A stretch of DNA of 64,000 bases from Helicobacter sp. (GTDB lineage: Bacteria; Campylobacterota; Campylobacteria; Campylobacterales; Helicobacteraceae): positions 1-64,000 of the forward strand of contig NZ_JAAVGY010000009.1 in the NCBI RefSeq assembly GCF_014799995.1, written 5' to 3'. Shown here one piece after another: positions 1 through 8,256 of this stretch. The notes under the pieces are model-generated. The model was not told the origin of the DNA. It searched no databases and saw nothing but the letters and a program-made list of their open reading frames with translations. Within the stretch, counting starts at the first letter, position 1; each line of letters opens with the position of its first letter. Made by a program: the position numbers and the translations under genes.

Positions 1-82
1 TCTTTAGGATAAAAAATAATGAAAAAGCCTACTTTATGGGCTTAAAAAGAGGAGATTAAAAGTTATTTTTGGGATTTTAAAG

Positions 83-88
83 TATAAT
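83..88 (+). promoter_or_regulatory. Probable -10 box of the small hydrophobic peptide gene
   Basis: A perfect TATAAT stands here in an AT-rich context, as expected for Helicobacter housekeeping promoters, which often lack a strong -35 box. Transcription would start near base 94-96 and give a leader of about 58 nt before the ATG at 153. The assignment rests on the hexamer and its position only. Confidence 0.55.
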
Positions 89-93
89 AATGC

Positions 94-127
94 AGGGTAA
101 TTGCCACAGGTCGTTACCCTGTGGCAA
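94..127 (+). promoter_or_regulatory. Two mutually exclusive hairpins in the leader of the 22-aa peptide gene
   Basis: Bases 101-110 and 118-127 form a perfect 10-bp inverted repeat with a 7-nt loop. An alternative 7-bp pairing joins 94-100 (AGGGTAA) to 114-120 (TTACCCT), and the two cannot form together. Such leaders are common in type I toxin mRNAs, where folding delays translation. In the antisense direction the same palindrome could act as a terminator. Pairings are seen directly; function is inferred. Confidence 0.5.
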
Positions 128-176
128 AATTTTAGCCCTAAAAGGAGCTAAGATGATTGCTACAAAATTCATCTTG
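94..176 (-). ncRNA. Predicted antisense RNA (antitoxin candidate) to the small peptide mRNA
   Basis: From the minus-strand promoter at 183-211, transcription should start near 176 and run across the start codon (153), the ribosome site (141-146) and the structured leader. The palindrome at 101-127 is a plausible stopping point, giving a transcript of roughly 70-85 nt, about the size of known IsoA-type antisense RNAs. No transcript evidence is available; both ends are estimates. Confidence 0.45.
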
Positions 177-221
177 GTTGCGATTATACTACTTTGTATC
201 ATCGCTGTCAAGGCTTATTAG
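153..221 (+). CDS. 22-aa hydrophobic peptide, Ibs-like type I toxin candidate
   Basis: The ORF encodes 22 residues: a short polar start (MIATK), a hydrophobic core of about 14 residues and the end AVKAY. An AAGGAG ribosome site at 141-146 is well placed. Length, composition and the C-terminal Ala-Tyr resemble the 18-19-residue Ibs toxins of E. coli (IbsC ends SFSAY), which depolarise the inner membrane. It does not resemble the longer, Lys/Arg-rich AapA toxins of H. pylori. A consensus antisense promoter lies within the ORF, as expected for a toxin silenced by an antisense RNA. It could instead be an uncharacterised small membrane protein; similarity over so short a hydrophobic peptide is weak proof. 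Confidence 0.6.
   Translation: MIATKFILVAIILLCIIAVKAY
183..211 (-). promoter_or_regulatory. Consensus sigma70 promoter inside the toxin ORF, minus strand
   Basis: On the minus strand TTGACA (206-211) is followed after exactly 17 nt by TATAAT (183-188), a full-consensus sigma70 promoter. Complete -35 boxes are rare in Helicobacter, so a perfect pair within a 69-bp coding sequence is unlikely to be chance. It points back over the 5' half of the toxin gene. Confidence 0.65.
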
Positions 222-264
222 TCTAAGCTTGAGCCAAGCTCTTGGCTTGGTCCAAGATGAGTTT

Positions 265-476
265 AACCTGTGATTTCTTCTCTCTATGCAACAATCAATC
301 TTTTTAAATGTTTTCTTTCCATTTGCATAGGTTTCAATTTTCTTTAGGAGCTTTTCCTTTGTGGAGTCTATTTTAAGGATTTTGTCATTTCTTTTAGAAT
401 CTCTAAAAACTTATCTGATTCGTTTCTAAAAAGCAATTTGTAGCTTGGATTGTTGTTGGATTCTTTAATTATATCC
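265..476 (-). pseudogene. Possible decayed gene fragment
   Basis: Reading the minus strand from about 476, one frame gives a coding-like stretch (PSYKLLFRNESDKFLEILKE) ending at a stop. Coding-like sequence continues in another frame (KEKLLKKIETYANGKKTFKK) after an apparent frameshift near 378. No start, ribosome site or recognisable family is visible. The rest of 222-586 holds only the htpG promoter region. The identity of the parent gene is unknown. Confidence 0.3.
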
Positions 477-546
477 TTGATATAAATACAATAATAAAAC
501 TTGATAGTAATAATATAAAGTTTATTGACATTCTTAAAACTTTTGC

Positions 547-552
547 TATAAT
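547..552 (+). promoter_or_regulatory. htpG -10 box
   Basis: TATAAT preceded by the TG-like context ttttgc lies 35 bp before the htpG ATG, with AAAGGA at 577-582 as ribosome site. No CIRCE-type inverted repeat is visible. Confidence 0.55.
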
Positions 553-586
553 TCCGCCTAAATTTTAATCATTTAAAGGAAAAATA

Positions 587-2470
587 ATGGCAAAGCACAC
601 CTTTCAAACCGAAGTCAATCAATTACTTGATTTAATGATTCATTCCTTGTATTCCAATAAAGAAATCTTTTTGCGCGAATTAGTTAGCAATGCGTCAGAC
701 GCGCTAGATAAATTACAATATTTGACACTCACAGATGATAAACTCAAAACACTAGACTTTACCCCAAAAATTGATATTACTTTTGATAGCGAAAAAAACA
801 TTCTAACCATTAGCGATAGCGGAATCGGAATGAATGAGCAAGATTTGATTGAAAATTTAGGCACAATCGCTAAAAGCGGCACGAAAAACTTTCTTTCCAA
901 ACTTAGTGGCGACAAGAAAAAAGATTCCGCTTTGATTGGGCAATTTGGCGTGGGATTCTATTCTGCCTTTATGGTTGCAAGTAAAATCATCGTAACAACC
1001 AAAAAAGCAGGCGAAACACAAGGCTATGCTTGGATTAGTAATGGCAGTGGCGAATTTGAGATTGAAAAATGCGAAAAGGAATCCTACGGAAGCGAAATCA
1101 AGCTTTATCTCAAAGAAGACGAAAAGGAATGGACAAGTCGCTGGAGAATTGAAGAAGTGATTAAAAAATACTCCGACCATATTCCATTCCCTATTTTCTT
1201 GCATTACACAGAAACCAAAAGCGAGGGAGAGGGGGATTCTAAAAAGGAAGTAATAGAGCAAAAAAACGAACAAATCAACAAAGCCTCTGCGCTTTGGAGA
1301 ATCTCCAAAAAAGACTTAAAAGAAGAAGAATATAAAGAATTTTACAAAAACCTAAGCTACGATTCTAACGACCCTTTAAGCTGGATTCATACTAAAGTTG
1401 AGGGGACATTAGAATACACTACCTTATTTTATATCCCACAAAATGCGCCCTTTGACCTCTATCGTGTAGATTACAAAAGTGGCGTCAAACTCTATGTTAA
1501 GCGCGTCTTTATCACAGATGATGACAAAGAACTCTTGCCATCTTATCTACGATTCGTGCGTGGAATCATTGATAGCGAAGATTTGCCTTTGAATGTAAGT
1601 CGTGAGATTCTACAACAAAACAGAATCCTAGCTACTATCAAATCTGCCTCTACCAAAAAAATATTAAGCGAAATAGAATCTCTACAAAAAGACGAGGAAA
1701 AATATAGCAAATTCTATAAAGAATTTGGACGTTGCTTAAAAGAAGGAGTTTATAGCGACTTTGAAAACAAAGAAAAACTACTAGACTTCTTGCGATTCCA
1801 ATCTACCAAGAGTGAGGGCAAGGAAATCGCGTTTAAAACCTATAAAGAGCGTATGAAAGAGGGGCAAAAGGCGATTTATTACTTGCAAGGTGAGGATTTG
1901 GAGCTTCTTAAAAATTCTCCGCTCTTAGATACATTCAACAAGAAAGAAATAGAAGTCTTGCTTTTTGCAGAAGAGATTGACGGAATCGTAATGCCAATGG
2001 TGAATGAATACGACAAAACTCCTTTGCGCTCCATTACCTCCAAAGAAGCATTAGAGGACTTAGGGGAAGAAGAAGTAGAGGAAGCAGCCAAAGAAAAATT
2101 TAAAGCACTGCTTGAAATCTTCAAAAAAACCTTAGGAGAAGAAGTCAAAGAGGTGCGCTTAAGTGCGAGATTGGTGGATGCGCCCTCGTGTATCGTAAGC
2201 GACCCAGAAGACCCTAATTCTGCGGTGCTTAAGATGATGAAACAAATGGGTGCAATGGGTATGGGCGCAGACATTCCAGAACCAAAGCCGATTTTAGAAC
2301 TCAATCCAAACCACACAATCCTTATCAAACTTTTAAACGCAGAAGAGCAAAAAGCAGAAGAGGTAGCGCATTTATTGCTTGAAGAAGCGAAGCTTTTAGA
2401 GGGAGGCAAACTCAAAGATGTGAATGCGTTTGTCAAACGTCTTAACACTCTCTTGCAGAAGAGTTTATAA
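587..2470 (+). CDS. htpG: Chaperone protein HtpG (Hsp90)
   Basis: Cytosolic Hsp90 chaperone that clamps client proteins in an ATP-driven cycle. At 627 aa it has the usual bacterial length. The GHKL ATPase domain is at the N-terminus, with the Hsp90 signature YSNKEIFLRELVSNASDA (about residues 22-39), the DSGIGM nucleotide-site motif and the lid glycine motif GQFGVGFYS. The middle domain carries the catalytic-arginine region around LPLNVSREILQQN. The C-terminal dimerisation domain follows, with no C-terminal MEEVD, as normal for bacteria. Monocistronic, with its own promoter just upstream. Confidence 0.97.
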   Translation: MAKHTFQTEVNQLLDLMIHSLYSNKEIFLRELVSNASDALDKLQYLTLTDDKLKTLDFTPKIDITFDSEKNILTISDSGIGMNEQDLIENLGTIAKSGTKNFLSKLSGDKKKDSALIGQFGVGFYSAFMVASKIIVTTKKAGETQGYAWISNGSGEFEIEKCEKESYGSEIKLYLKEDEKEWTSRWRIEEVIKKYSDHIPFPIFLHYTETKSEGEGDSKKEVIEQKNEQINKASALWRISKKDLKEEEYKEFYKNLSYDSNDPLSWIHTKVEGTLEYTTLFYIPQNAPFDLYRVDYKSGVKLYVKRVFITDDDKELLPSYLRFVRGIIDSEDLPLNVSREILQQNRILATIKSASTKKILSEIESLQKDEEKYSKFYKEFGRCLKEGVYSDFENKEKLLDFLRFQSTKSEGKEIAFKTYKERMKEGQKAIYYLQGEDLELLKNSPLLDTFNKKEIEVLLFAEEIDGIVMPMVNEYDKTPLRSITSKEALEDLGEEEVEEAAKEKFKALLEIFKKTLGEEVKEVRLSARLVDAPSCIVSDPEDPNSAVLKMMKQMGAMGMGADIPEPKPILELNPNHTILIKLLNAEEQKAEEVAHLLLEEAKLLEGGKLKDVNAFVKRLNTLLQKSL

Positions 2471-2589
2471 CATAGAATCGCAAGGATACCCTCTCCTTGC
2501 TTGTTTTACTACTTTCTTACATAAATCTTACAATGACAATCTTTAGGCAGATGTAATTCCAACGAAGTTTTAGGGGGAGGCTTAGGGGA

Positions 2590-2949
2590 TTACCAAAGAT
2601 ACAAATCACCCAAGACAAACCCCCAAGTGAGAGCGGCAAGCACAATCGTGAAAAACACTCCAGCCGAGCCGCAATCCTTGGCGATTTTTGCTTTTTCGTG
2701 AAATTCTTGCGTGATTAAATCTATGCAAGCTTCAATAGCGGAGTTGAAGCATTCAGCGACACAAACAAGCAACAAAACGGCAATTAAGAGAATCCGAGTA
2801 AGAAGCGAGACTTCAAGTAAGCAAGCAATAAGAAGCAAAGGAACAATAAGAAGGCATTCTAGCTTGAAAGCCACTTCGTTTTTTAGCATAGCAAGCACAC
2901 CACTTAAGGCGTATTTTGTGTTATTGAAAAAATGATATTTTGGTTTCAT
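2590..2949 (-). CDS. dgkA: Diacylglycerol kinase
   Basis: Small integral inner-membrane kinase that phosphorylates diacylglycerol to phosphatidate, recycling lipid left by phospholipid-derived head-group transfer. Its 119 aa and three predicted membrane helices fit the family. The active-site signature is visible as AECFNSAIEACIDLI followed by KDCGSAGVFF, containing the conserved Glu, Asn and Asp residues. It stands alone, convergent with htpG and divergent from the YhbP-like gene at 3048. A phosphoethanolamine transferase, which generates diacylglycerol, lies 1.8 kb away but is disrupted. Confidence 0.93.
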   Translation of the reverse strand: MKPKYHFFNNTKYALSGVLAMLKNEVAFKLECLLIVPLLLIACLLEVSLLTRILLIAVLLLVCVAECFNSAIEACIDLITQEFHEKAKIAKDCGSAGVFFTIVLAALTWGFVLGDLYLW

Positions 2950-3033
2950 TGAAATTCTTTTTGAGATTCTTTAATCGTGCGTCATATTATCATATTTTGC
3001 ATTATTTATTTCTATATTAATCCAAATTTTGGC

Positions 3034-3039
3034 TATAAT
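3034..3039 (+). promoter_or_regulatory. -10 box very close to the ATG at 3048
   Basis: A TATAAT with an upstream TTTGGC lies only 8 nt before the ATG at 3048. Initiation 6-7 nt downstream would leave a leader of 1-3 nt, so the transcript would be almost leaderless. No Shine-Dalgarno sequence is present between them, which agrees with this reading. Confidence 0.45.
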
Positions 3040-3047
3040 TCCTCCTT

Positions 3048-3470
3048 ATGAATGAAAAAATAAAAGATTTCATCAGAAAACAACATTTGTTAAGTCTAAG
3101 TGTAATTGAAAAAGATTCCAGCCTATTAGAAGTTTATAGCGCAAGCTGTTATTATGCTTTTGATGAAGAGAATCTTTGTTTGCTCTTTAAAAGTGCGCAG
3201 GATTCTAAACACATTCAACTTTGCACCCTAAACCCCAAAGCGGGTGTGATTATTGCTAAGGATTCTAAGAATCTTGGGAGCATTCAAGGTTTGCAAATCA
3301 AAGCATTTTTCAAACAAGCCACACAAGCACAAAAGAATCTTTATTATGCTACCTATCCTTTTGCAAAACTTGGCAAAGGCGAAGTTTTTGCGTTAGAGAT
3401 TCTATGGGCAAAATACACAGATAATAAACTCTTGTTAAGCGAAAAATTAATCTTTATGAGGAAACAATGA
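3048..3470 (+). CDS. YhbP-like UPF0306 (FMN-binding split-barrel) protein
   Basis: A 140-aa protein of the pyridoxamine-phosphate-oxidase-like split-barrel fold, resembling E. coli YhbP (UPF0306). Seen are the SASCYYAFDEENLCLLFKS strand region, the SKHIQL segment and the family-like C-terminus with YTDN and LIFMRKQ. The biochemical role of the family is unknown; flavin binding is likely from the fold. The stop overlaps the mnmA ATG by 4 nt (ATGA), so the two are translationally coupled. The start may be used from an almost leaderless transcript. Confidence 0.7.
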   Translation: MNEKIKDFIRKQHLLSLSVIEKDSSLLEVYSASCYYAFDEENLCLLFKSAQDSKHIQLCTLNPKAGVIIAKDSKNLGSIQGLQIKAFFKQATQAQKNLYYATYPFAKLGKGEVFALEILWAKYTDNKLLLSEKLIFMRKQ

Positions 3471-4525
3471 AAAAAGTTTTGTTATTGATGAGCGGGGGCG
3501 TAGATTCTAGCTATTGCGCATATTTATTGCAAAAGCAAGGTTATAACGTGCATGGCGTATATTTGAAGTTGCACGACAAGGAGGAAAAACACAAATATTT
3601 TGAAGCAAAAGTGGAGCAATGTGCCGAGCATTTAGGAATCACTTATGAAGTCATAGATGAGCGCGAACTTTTTAAAAAAAGTGTTTATGATTACTTCATA
3701 GAATCTTATGCCAAAGGGCAAACGCCCAATCCGTGCGCCTTATGCAATCCATTAGTCAAGTTTAGAATCGCATTCCAATTAGCAGATAAATTAACCTGTG
3801 ATTATGTCGCCACAGGACATTATGCGCAAGTCAAAGAGGGCAGAATCGCACAGGGGATAGATGAGGCAAAAGACCAAAGCTATTTTTTGTTTGGATTAAA
3901 GAAAGAGTGGATTCCACGCATTCTTTTCCCTCTAGGAGACAGAAAAAAAGCCGAGATAAAGCCTATCGCGCTAAAAGAGCTAGAATGGCTTGGGACTTTG
4001 GAGAGCTATAAGGATTCCCAAGAAATTTGCTTCGTAGAAAAGAGCTATCTTGAGGTGCTTCAAAAGCATTACAATACAGAATCTCCCGGTGTAGTGCTCA
4101 ACACACAAGGGGAAGAAATCGGCACGCATAAGGGCTATATGCAATACACGATTGGCAAACGCAAGGGCTTCACGGTTGCAGGCGCACTAAGCCCCCATTA
4201 TGTGCTAAGGATTAACCCACACGATAATACGATTGTCGTAGGGCAAAGGGACGCATTGGCAACTTATGTGGTAGAAGCGAGGAACTTTTCTATATCTAAA
4301 GAGGAATTTTTGGATAAAAAAGAATTGGATTGTGAGGTAAAAATCCGCTACAAAAGCCACAAGACAAAGGCAAGCGTAAGGCTAGAAGAAAGATTAGACA
4401 CACAGGGTAAAATCCAAGAAATCTTGATTGCAAATCTACAAGAACCCGCCTTTGGCGTAGCAAGCGGGCAAGCATTGGTGCTCTATGAGGGGGATAAAGT
4501 GCTAGGCGGAGGGTTTATCCTCTAG
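3467..4525 (+). CDS. mnmA: tRNA 2-thiouridylase MnmA
   Basis: Adds sulfur to U34 of tRNA-Lys, -Glu and -Gln in the cytosol, using ATP to adenylate the uridine. The 352-aa product carries the PP-loop SGGVDSS at residues 9-15. The nucleophile region TPNPCALCNPLVKF has CxxC in place of the more usual CNxxIKF, and the second catalytic cysteine is in SQEICFV. ATGHYAQ and the C-terminal beta-barrel (ASGQALVLYEG) are also present. Translationally coupled to the upstream YhbP-like gene. A tRNA-Glu substrate gene lies at 58003. Confidence 0.96.
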   Translation: MKKVLLLMSGGVDSSYCAYLLQKQGYNVHGVYLKLHDKEEKHKYFEAKVEQCAEHLGITYEVIDERELFKKSVYDYFIESYAKGQTPNPCALCNPLVKFRIAFQLADKLTCDYVATGHYAQVKEGRIAQGIDEAKDQSYFLFGLKKEWIPRILFPLGDRKKAEIKPIALKELEWLGTLESYKDSQEICFVEKSYLEVLQKHYNTESPGVVLNTQGEEIGTHKGYMQYTIGKRKGFTVAGALSPHYVLRINPHDNTIVVGQRDALATYVVEARNFSISKEEFLDKKELDCEVKIRYKSHKTKASVRLEERLDTQGKIQEILIANLQEPAFGVASGQALVLYEGDKVLGGGFIL

Positions 4526-4708
4526 CCTCTAATGACAATGGAATCAAAACTAAAAGCAAGATTCTATGTGATGAATTTGCAATAGCAAAACAATCAAGTA
4601 TGCGGGGTTAGATTGCTGCGGCTAAATCCCTTTAATGGCGCAATAGGGAATCGCTATTGCGAGATTGCAACACTAAAATCGTAGGAAGCAAATTTTGTTA
4701 AAACAATG

Positions 4709-6469
4709 TTATTGTGAAGTTGCTTGTTCTCCTTTCAATTCCTTATCATAATCTGCTTTTTGATTAAAGATTCTTATTTTTTGCGTATTAAATTCAGCCG
4801 CAAGCGGATTTTTGGTTGCATCATAGTCTTGGACTTGGATTTGCGCAACATCACAAAGGAGATGAATCAAATCATCAATCACAAAGGGTTTGTCTTTTGC
4901 CGCTTGGATTCTTTGTGCAGTTTCTTTGTGCTTTTGGATAAACTCTTCACTCATTAGGGCAAAGAATGGCACTTCAGCGGTGAATCTTGAGGTTACAAAA
5001 TGCCTAGTTTGCCCTTATATTCATACAAACTCTCTCCGTGGTCGCTAAGATAGAAAATAATAGAATCGCTTTTAGAGTAAATTTTAAAGATTTCATTTAA
5101 AATATAATCATTATATAAAACCGCATTGGCATAAGTAGCAATGATTCGTTTTTGTTCGTTGGTTGCGAAGCTAGGATAAGTAATGTCATCGGCATTAAAC
5201 TTCGCAAACTCTTTGGGATAACGTTTATCATAATTGAAATGTGTTCCCATAAGATGAATAATGTCCAAACAAGGCTTAGATGGGTTTTGCTCAAATGCGG
5301 ATTGGATAAAGGGCAAAAGAAATCCATCATAAGTGATTTGACTCTCTGCAATGCGGGAGCTAGTAATAAACCTGTTTGGGTTTGCTTTAGAATCTGCAAA
5401 CGAAGCAATAGAAGCAAAGGCATTGACTTCAGAGCCTACGATTTCTTGGTTTGAAAAAATAGCAGTTTTGTATCCCGCAAGCGAGAAAAGATTGATAAGA
5501 TCTAAAGATTGATTCCATTGCTTGTCTCCAGCACTAGAGAAATTGAGCAAATGCTGCAAGGCAAGCTTGGTTTGCGCAAAAGAAGCAATTGTATCGCTAA
5601 ATAACGCTAGTTGCCCCCCCCCCCCAATTATTTGCCAAAGCACTCAAAAAGGGAGTGTTGGGAAGCTCATAACCATAAACATTAAGGAAGTTTCTTGATG
5701 TGGATTCGCCAATAACTAGCACAATATGCTGTGGAGAATTGGGGCTTTTGGAGATTGAGCCTTGATAAGATTCGCGTAAAAGTTGGTAATTGCTGACAAG
5801 TTGTTTGTAGCTTGTGTAGAAGCTCGCACTGCCATAATATTGACTTAAACTATAAAGAAATCGTGTAAGGGAATTTTCGTTGAGTTTTGCGAAAGGTTCT
5901 GGCTTGTGTTTGAAGTAGCGATTCGTAATATCAGCAATAAAAATCAAGCCAAGTAGCGCGTAAAACGCAAAAAAGATTTTAATCAATTTATGGGATAAGG
6001 CTGTTTGTGGAATCGGAAAGAATTTGAAATAAACCAAGCTAACTAAAAGGAATCCAAAAGCTACTAAGAAAATTTTGATGTTCAAAAAAGAAATGAAAAA
6101 TTCTTTCATTTCTTGAAGATTTGTTTGTGCAATTGCGTCAATGACATAAGGCGTGATTAAGCTATGATAAGAATATAGCAAAAACCCCTCCACTATGAAG
6201 AGAATCGCACTCGCCACCACAAGCAAAGATAGAATATAATGTGCAAATCTCGGGAGAATCAAAAATATAAGGTGCAGACACAGGAGCTCTATTAGGATTG
6301 TGCTAAAGAGAGACTTGGCTAATTTTTCAAAAAACCAAAGAGGAGAGTCAAAAAAATAGCAGAAATAATTCCAACCAATTAAAAGAATCGCATTGCACGC
6401 AAAGAGAAATAAAACTTTTGATAGATTCGTTCGCAAAAATGAAAGAAAATTCATTATTTCAAACCCCAT
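4709..6469 (-). pseudogene. eptA: Lipid A/flagellar phosphoethanolamine transferase, doubly frameshifted
   Basis: Read across the breaks, this is one gene of about 585 codons for an inner-membrane phosphoethanolamine transferase. The first part (6469-5597) has five predicted membrane helices and the catalytic threonine in IGESTSRN (about Thr257). After a G12 run on the coding strand (C12 at 5614-5625) the sulfatase-fold domain continues in another frame, with the metal-binding motif SDHGES. A second shift near 4990 (one base missing; one extra C would restore HFVTSRFTAEVPFF) separates the last 90 codons. A tract of 11 or 14 G would join parts one and two, so the tract is a phase-variation switch, but the second lesion has no simple repeat. 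The result is an off and possibly dead gene, unless one shift is a sequencing error. Confidence 0.85.
5614..5625 (-). repeat. Homopolymer C12 (G12 on coding strand), phase-variation tract
   Basis: Twelve consecutive C on the plus strand lie within the catalytic part of the phosphoethanolamine transferase gene. Poly-G/C runs of this length slip during replication in Helicobacter and Campylobacter and switch surface-modification genes on and off. With 12 the N-terminal frame terminates shortly after the tract. Confidence 0.85.
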
Positions 6470-6534
6470 TCTTTAATATCGTGATATATTATAGCATAAA
6501 ATTTGCAATTTTAGGCTATGGGGCTTTTAGAGGG

Positions 6535-7326
6535 CTAGTTGCGTTTGAGTTGATTTACGATTTGAAGCATAGAATCCGCAGTTTGGATAGATTTAGAGTT
6601 GGCTTCATAAGCCCTTTGCCCTACAATCAAGTCTGTCATTTCCTCTACAAGCTTGACATTGCTAGTTTCTACGAATCCTTGCCTTAGTTGCCCGAAGCCA
6701 TTGAGCCCGGGTGTGCCAACGATTGGGTCTCCTGAAGCATTGGTATTGAGATAGAGATTATCCCCAAGCGCGTGCAAGCCTGCGGGGTTAATGAAATTTA
6801 CAATCTCAATCTGTCCTAGTTGATTGACTTCAGTGGCATTGCCTTGCAAGACGGTTACCGTGCCGTCTGTCCCGATATTTAGTTGTGTTGCATCGTCTGG
6901 AATCGTGATATTTGGCACAAGCAAATAACCTTGAGAATTGACGACATTCCCCTCATCATCTCGTTTAAATGCGCCATCGCGTGTATAGGCAATCGTGCCA
7001 TCGGGAAGCTCAATTTGAAAGAATCCATTTCCTGTAATGGCGACATCAAGATTCTGTTCTGTTTCTTTGAAGTTTCCTTGTGAAAACAGCTTTTGCACTG
7101 AAGTGGGGCGCACCCCCAAACCGACTTCAATCCCTGTGGGGCTCAAAGTCGTCTCTGAAGTGCTAGAACCCGCGTATTGTATCACTTGGTGAAACAAGTC
7201 CGCGAACTCCGCTCTTTCCTTGCGATAACCAAATGTATTGACATTAGAAATATTATTAGAGGTAACATCAATGAATAATTGTTGTCCCAACATGCCCGTA
7301 GTTGCTGTGTATAATGCTCGCATCAT
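6535..7326 (-). CDS. flgG: Flagellar distal rod protein FlgG
   Basis: Structural protein of the distal rod of the flagellar basal body, exported by the flagellar type III system into the periplasm. The 263 aa include the N-terminal rod signature (MMRALYTATTGMLGQQ, NNISNVNTFGYRK), the central beta domain and the C-terminal helix (NVKLVEEMTDLIVGQRAYEANSKSIQTAD), the paired ends that coil together in all rod/hook proteins. It follows the second FlgG-type gene by 13 bp and should share its RpoN-type promoter. ATG at 7326 or the next codon are equivalent starts. Confidence 0.95.
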   Translation of the reverse strand: MMRALYTATTGMLGQQLFIDVTSNNISNVNTFGYRKERAEFADLFHQVIQYAGSSTSETTLSPTGIEVGLGVRPTSVQKLFSQGNFKETEQNLDVAITGNGFFQIELPDGTIAYTRDGAFKRDDEGNVVNSQGYLLVPNITIPDDATQLNIGTDGTVTVLQGNATEVNQLGQIEIVNFINPAGLHALGDNLYLNTNASGDPIVGTPGLNGFGQLRQGFVETSNVKLVEEMTDLIVGQRAYEANSKSIQTADSMLQIVNQLKRN

Positions 7327-7339
7327 TGTGGAATCCTTT

Positions 7340-8173
7340 TTATGCTTTTGCTGCTAATTTTGTTATGGCTTCAGTATTGAGGTCGTCCATATGGGTTTTA
7401 AGCACTTTGGAATATGCCTCTACCAAGCGATTTGTTTCAATCAATCCTGTCATTTCATAGACAACATTAATATTACTTTTTTCTAAAAAACCTTGATGCA
7501 CTGCTCCGCTTTGCTCTAATGCTTCGCGCTCATTGCTTCTTTCTTGTGGATAGGAATACAAATTATCCCCGACTTTTTTGAGATATTTGGGATTCTCAAA
7601 AGACACAATACCAATATTAGAGATTAAAGCCATTTCGCTAATTCCCTCATTGTTCAAATCACGAATGTAAATATTGCCACTCGTATCTACTTCTACTTGG
7701 AATCCATCAACAAATTCAATGTATTGTGGAGCGTCTAAATATTCTCTTGGAAGCACAGGATAGCCCTCTTTATTGACAAGCCTGCCTTGTTCATTGAGCA
7801 CAAAAGAACCATCACGTGTATAACGAATCCCCTCTGGCGTTTCAACCATAAAATACGCATTTTCGCGCCCAAGTGCGAAGTCAAAGGTATTATCGGTTTG
7901 CATCATTCCGCCTAGTGAGCGGTCTGTAAATTCCTCTACAATCTGTGGAACGCGATTAAGGGAGCGATTGTAGAATTTCGCCGCATCTTTTGTTTGGTCG
8001 TCAATGGGTAAAAACTCTTTTGCTTGCTCATAGAGCCGCAAAAAATCACCAATCACGACATCATCTCGTTTGAATCCGGTTGTATTTGCGTTTGCGATAT
8101 TGTTTGCAATGACATCTAAGCGGTCAATTTGCGTAACCATACCGCCGACAGAACTATAATATCCACCTTGCAT
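7340..8173 (-). CDS. flgG2: FlgG-family proximal/distal rod protein (FlgG2, FlgF-like)
   Basis: Second rod-family protein, 277 aa, with N-terminal GGYYSSVGGMVTQIDRLDVIANNIANANTTGFKRD and C-terminal NVVYEMTGLIETNRLVEAYSKVLKTHMDDLN. Campylobacter and Helicobacter carry two such genes in tandem, annotated FlgG1/FlgG2 or FlgF; the exact rod position of this one cannot be told from sequence. It is preceded by AAAGG and a sigma54-type promoter at 8206-8224 and is the first gene of the pair. Confidence 0.88.
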   Translation of the reverse strand: MQGGYYSSVGGMVTQIDRLDVIANNIANANTTGFKRDDVVIGDFLRLYEQAKEFLPIDDQTKDAAKFYNRSLNRVPQIVEEFTDRSLGGMMQTDNTFDFALGRENAYFMVETPEGIRYTRDGSFVLNEQGRLVNKEGYPVLPREYLDAPQYIEFVDGFQVEVDTSGNIYIRDLNNEGISEMALISNIGIVSFENPKYLKKVGDNLYSYPQERSNEREALEQSGAVHQGFLEKSNINVVYEMTGLIETNRLVEAYSKVLKTHMDDLNTEAITKLAAKA

Positions 8174-8205
8174 TTTATGCCTTTTGTTGAACTTTATTCA
8201 GGGTT

Positions 8206-8224
8206 AAAGCAAAAGGTGTTCCAA
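8206..8224 (-). promoter_or_regulatory. Sigma54 (RpoN) promoter of the flgG2-flgG pair
   Basis: On the minus strand the sequence reads TTGGAAC, five bases, TTGCTTT. The essential GG and GC dinucleotides are separated by exactly 10 nt, and it matches the Campylobacter/Helicobacter RpoN consensus. It lies 33 bp before the flgG2 ATG. Class II flagellar genes in these bacteria are RpoN-dependent, which fits the downstream genes. Confidence 0.8.
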
Positions 8225-8256
8225 GATAGATAAACATCAAGTTTTTATAATAAATT

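Noticed and set aside
19..45. 8-codon ORF ATG AAA AAG CCT ... TAA at the window start
   Set aside because: Too short to support; no attenuator or related gene follows. The AAGCC/GGGCTT pairing there is weak.
640..1273. Minus-strand ORFs inside htpG
   Set aside because: They overlap a conserved gene in the antisense frame, have no ribosome site and no family features.
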